A stretch of 9,209 bases of DNA from the NCBI GenBank assembly GCA_031288745.1, contig JAITQT010000361.1:1-9209 (forward strand), written 5' to 3'. A program made the translations under genes and the position numbers. This document shows, piece after piece, positions 7,308 to 9,209 of the stretch. Origin of the DNA: Deltaproteobacteria bacterium (GTDB lineage Bacteria > Desulfobacterota > Desulfarculia > Adiutricales > Adiutricaceae). How positions within the stretch are numbered: position 1 is the stretch's first letter; each line of letters opens with the position of its first letter. The notes below the pieces were generated by a model. It was not told the origin of the DNA and did not search any database. It worked only from the letters and a program-made list of their open reading frames with translations.

Positions 7308-7463
7308 AGACTCTCGAGTTTAGAGCTTTAAGAGAGAGGCTAAAAGCTTAAGGTCCCAAAATAGCTAAGCTGATTTTAGCCTAAAAACCAACGGCGGTTT
7401 TTAGCATTTTCTTTCTCGCTCTCGATTCGACCTAAGAGCCTTAAGAGCGAAACGGGAGGTAGG
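7308..7463 (+). promoter_or_regulatory. Structured leader of phoU
   Basis: The predicted 5' leader contains two clear stems. CTAAAAACC (7381-7389) and GGTTTTTAG (7396-7404) form a perfect 9-bp hairpin with a 6-base loop, followed by a T-rich stretch (CATTTTCTTTC) that could make it a weak attenuator. TCGCTCT (7416-7422) and AGAGCGA (7444-7450) form a 7-bp stem ending 4 bases before the ribosome binding site at 7454-7460. It matches no riboswitch class I recognise. Confidence 0.35.
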
Positions 7464-7466
7464 GTG

Positions 7467-8141
7467 ATGGTTATGAGTTCGTTTGTTAGCCAATTGGAGG
7501 CGTTAAGGACGCATTTGATCGTTATGGGTGAAAAAGTCAGCCAAATGATCAAAACAGCTATCAATTCATTGGTCTCCGGCGACGGCGAACAGGCCAAGGA
7601 GGTAATAGCCAGTGACAAAGAGATTAATGAAATGGAAAATTTAATAGTCGATAAAGCCATAAATCTCATCGCCACCAACCAACCCGTGGCCGGAGATTTA
7701 AGATTTCTGGCTTCTTCCTTACGCTTAGCCACGGAGCTTGAGCGGGCCGGAGATTTGGGCACTAATCTGGCCCGTAGGCTCATCGGCCTTAAGTCCCTCT
7801 CTCAAGAGGGTACGGACAGTGAGCCTCTGCCTGATAAGCTTATTAGCATGTGCAGCAAGATCTTAAACATGTACGATAAAGCCATTCAATCCTTTGTCGA
7901 GCGTAACGCCTCTATCGCCGAAGAGGTCCTCTTATTAGATGACGAGATAGACGAGCTCTTAAAAGTTATTAGGTCCGATGTCCTAGCTAAGGTTACCCTA
8001 AACGGCCGATTGGTCCGCTGGGGCTTGGAGATAATATTTGCGGCCATACATTTAGAACGCTTAGGCGATCACGCCACCAATTTAGCCGAAGAGACCATTT
8101 ATATGACTAAAGGCAAAAACGTGCGCCATCATCATTTTTAA
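7467..8141 (+). CDS. phoU: Phosphate uptake and signalling regulator PhoU
   Basis: Cytoplasmic all-helical protein that binds metal, interacts with the Pst transporter and, where present, with PhoR, and prevents excess phosphate uptake. With ATG 7467 it has 224 residues, normal for the family; GGGAGGT at 7454-7460 is ideally placed for this ATG, better than for the GTG at 7464. The two tandem three-helix repeats each show the metal-cluster motif ExxxD in a typical setting: ELERAGDLGTN (E92, D96) and HLERLGDHATN (E197, D201). The end, GKNVRHHHF, resembles the usual PhoU finish. It is separated from pstB by about 525 bases, has its own promoter and is followed by a strong terminator, so it is a single-gene unit. 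No phoB/phoR pair is visible here. Confidence 0.95.
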   Translation: MVMSSFVSQLEALRTHLIVMGEKVSQMIKTAINSLVSGDGEQAKEVIASDKEINEMENLIVDKAINLIATNQPVAGDLRFLASSLRLATELERAGDLGTNLARRLIGLKSLSQEGTDSEPLPDKLISMCSKILNMYDKAIQSFVERNASIAEEVLLLDDEIDELLKVIRSDVLAKVTLNGRLVRWGLEIIFAAIHLERLGDHATNLAEETIYMTKGKNVRHHHF

Positions 8142-8162
8142 ACCTTAGCGCTAAGAGACTAT

Positions 8163-8209
8163 AAAGCCGGCGATTTGCGGTTAATTTCGCGACTCGTCGG
8201 CTTTTTTCG
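8163..8209 (+). terminator. Intrinsic terminator of phoU
   Basis: AAAGCCGGCGA at 8163-8173 pairs with TCGTCGGCTTT at 8194-8204 (11 bp with one G-U pair). The stem continues inside as TTGCG/CGCGA (8175-8179, 8188-8192) with an 8-base loop. It runs into a T tract at 8202-8207. It begins 22 bases after the phoU stop and is a classic Rho-independent terminator. Confidence 0.9.
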
Positions 8210-8733
8210 TTTAAATGGAGAGAAAATTAAAAATAACCAATTTTACATAATCCCTTCCCTTAAGGAAGTTAATTGAAACAGCTCCTTAAGCTCAAGGTTT
8301 TTATACACAAGAACGAAATGTTTTTCCACTTTTGGCTGTATCACCAAAATGAATTTTTCGAGCTTTTTTATTCTTTAGGAGGTCGAATGATTTTGAGGCT
8401 CTAGTATCTTTGTAATCTAGGGAAACTAGGACGAGAAAAATTAGGAAACCGTTCACAAACTCTCCTAGGAGGCCTGCCGCACTTTGTGATTTTAGCAGCG
8501 GCTTCTATACACTGTGGTTGCTTTTAATGGGTTTTTCAAATTGCGAGGGTAAGGCCAACTAATAGCCCATATAGGCCTTTGTTCAGTTATGCGGGAAGAG
8601 AAATCTAAGGTCTTGAAGGGGCCTTGTAAACGGTTACGATAGCGACTGAATAAACCAGCACAACATAAGAGAGGAAGACTTTCTATGATTAAACCGAAGT
8701 TGCTTGGGTAAAAAAAAAGGATGTAATTTTAAA
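8210..8733. other. Non-coding or decayed stretch between phoU and the insertion element
   Basis: No frame of useful length and no recognised RNA is present. Things seen: an 8-bp inverted repeat CTTAAGGA/TCCTTAAG (8259-8266, 8283-8290); AGGAGG at 8377-8382, 4 bases before an ATG at 8387 that meets a TAG after five codons; the 10-bp palindrome CTCCTAGGAG at 8462-8471; a long-range pairing between 8447-8458 and 8624-8635; and GAGGAA at 8671-8676, 8 bases before an ATG at 8685 that meets a TAA after eight codons (MIKPKLLG). Two good ribosome binding sites before tiny frames suggest remnants of genes, perhaps broken when the neighbouring element inserted, or leader peptides. Confidence 0.35.
8447..8635. 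ncRNA. Speculative structured RNA candidate
   Basis: AACCGTTCACAA (8447-8458) can pair with TTGTAAACGGTT (8624-8635) at 11 of 12 positions, which would close a domain of about 189 nt. Inside are further possible helices: GCCGC/GCGGC (8476-8480, 8498-8502), AAGGCC/GGCCTT (8551-8556, 8574-8579) and ATGGG/CCCAT (8527-8531, 8566-8570); the last two cross and cannot both form in a simple fold. The size resembles 6S RNA, but I do not recognise its conserved bubble. No good promoter or terminator flanks it. A pairing of this quality can occur by chance in 600 bases, so this is only a hint. Confidence 0.15.
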
Positions 8734-8762
8734 TAGTTATAAAAAAATTTTTTTTTTAACTA
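8734..8762 (-). terminator. A/T-only hairpin overlapping the transposase stop codon
   Basis: TAGTTA (8734-8739) and TAACTA (8757-8762) are exact reverse complements, and the A7 and T10 runs between them pair except for one T-T mismatch. The transposase stop codon (8760-8762) is part of the stem. It could end transcription of the element, or block read-through into it from the phoU side, but an all-AT stem is weak. Confidence 0.35.
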
Positions 8763-9209
8763 TGGGTACACTGGTACCTTCTCATCTACCAACTGGAAAG
8801 CCTTTTCCTGAAGAGGCGTATAATTTGTTTTTATTTCATAACACGTCGTTTTTTCAGTTTTAGGAGCCTTGAGTGTAACCGTAAGCTTTGCTTTGACAAT
8901 CGTTCCAAGGTTCTTCAGCACTAAGCTGTATCTTTGAGCCTGAAGATTGTCTATAGTTTTTTTTGTCGATGCCTTTCTTTTAGCGCTATCCGACCTCTTG
9001 GCTGGCGCAACCGGATCGCGAGTTTTTTTTGATTCAAGGTCCGTATCATTGAAAGTTAGTTCCCGCCAAGCTTCTCTTAGGTGCCATTCAACGTAGTAGG
9101 CCAACATGGTTAAAAATATGTGCGACTCAACTCTTTTATCTAAATAGTGGTAAATCGGCCTGATCCTTAATTCAACAGATTTCATTGTCCGAAAGGCATT
9201 CTCAACTTG
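8760..9209 (-). mobile_element. C-terminal part of a DDE transposase (IS4 superfamily, IS1634-like)
   Basis: On the - strand the frame enters from the right edge and ends at a TAG at 8760-8762. It starts, within the window, with QVENAFRTMK (9209 to 9180), well before the first internal ATG at 9185, so the true start lies outside. VENAFRTMK fits the ExxxxxxK part of the YREK motif of IS4-type transposases, with the Glu as the third catalytic acid. RPIYHYLDKRVESHIF and LAYYVEWHLREAW follow, the typical C-terminal block of IS1634-like enzymes. About 149 residues are visible. After the block comes a polar linker rich in Lys and Ser (roughly the middle third), common in this family. Catalytic Asp residues, the other end of the element and both terminal repeats are not in view; the near end should lie between about 8690 and 8760. 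Activity cannot be judged. Confidence 0.85.

Noticed and set aside
7376..7783. A 135-codon - strand frame across the start of phoU
   Set aside because: It overlaps the certain phoU gene and its leader, and shows no recognisable family features.
8210..8733. tRNA, tmRNA, RNase P RNA, SRP RNA or rRNA in the spacer
   Set aside because: None of the conserved sequences of these RNAs could be found on either strand, including the TTCRA T-loop setting and the CCA end expected of a tRNA-like domain.
1..9209. CRISPR array, phage genes or a defence system
   Set aside because: No regularly spaced direct repeats and no such protein families were seen; apart from the transposase the genes are housekeeping wall and phosphate functions.

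Overview
The window carries seven complete genes, all on the + strand, and the 3' part of a transposase gene entering from the right edge on the - strand. The + strand block reads: membrane-anchored M23 (LytM-type) peptidoglycan peptidase; beta-lactamase-fold serine hydrolase; pstS; pstC; pstA; pstB; an AT-rich gap of about 520 bp; and phoU. The four Pst proteins form a complete high-affinity phosphate ABC importer: periplasmic binding protein, two permeases and the ATPase. PhoU is the usual partner that restrains the transporter and phosphate signalling. No phoB or phoR is present.

Layout. Bases 1-247 hold a possible last 28 codons of a gene coming from the left, then a good sigma70-type promoter (-35 at 151-156, -10 at 174-179) in front of the M23 gene. 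The M23 stop overlaps the GTG start of the hydrolase by four bases. A 59-base gap leads to pstS. From there spacing is tight (pstS/pstC ATGA overlap, 7-base gap to pstA, 7-base pstA/pstB overlap), so pstSCAB is one transcription unit. phoU stands apart, with its own promoter (TTTACA-17-TATTAT), a leader of about 155 nt with several hairpins, a strong ribosome binding site and a strong intrinsic terminator behind it. The 500 bases between that terminator and the transposase hold no convincing gene. They contain two well-formed ribosome binding sites followed by tiny reading frames and one long-range inverted repeat, which could be gene remnants or an RNA.

Organism. Gram-negative-type architecture (periplasmic PstS with signal peptide, inner-membrane-anchored M23 enzyme), moderate GC, heavy use of TTA, AGG and GCC codons, frequent TTG/GTG starts and the style of the M23 protein suggest a deltaproteobacterial (Desulfobacterota-like) lineage, perhaps a host-associated one. 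This is an inference from general resemblance only.

No clearly new system is visible. The items most worth a second look are the HxH-to-HxD change and the roughly 205-residue N-terminal extension of the M23 peptidase, the detached phoU with its structured leader, a CRP-like palindrome at the predicted start of the M23 transcript, and the unexplained 8210-8700 stretch next to the insertion element.
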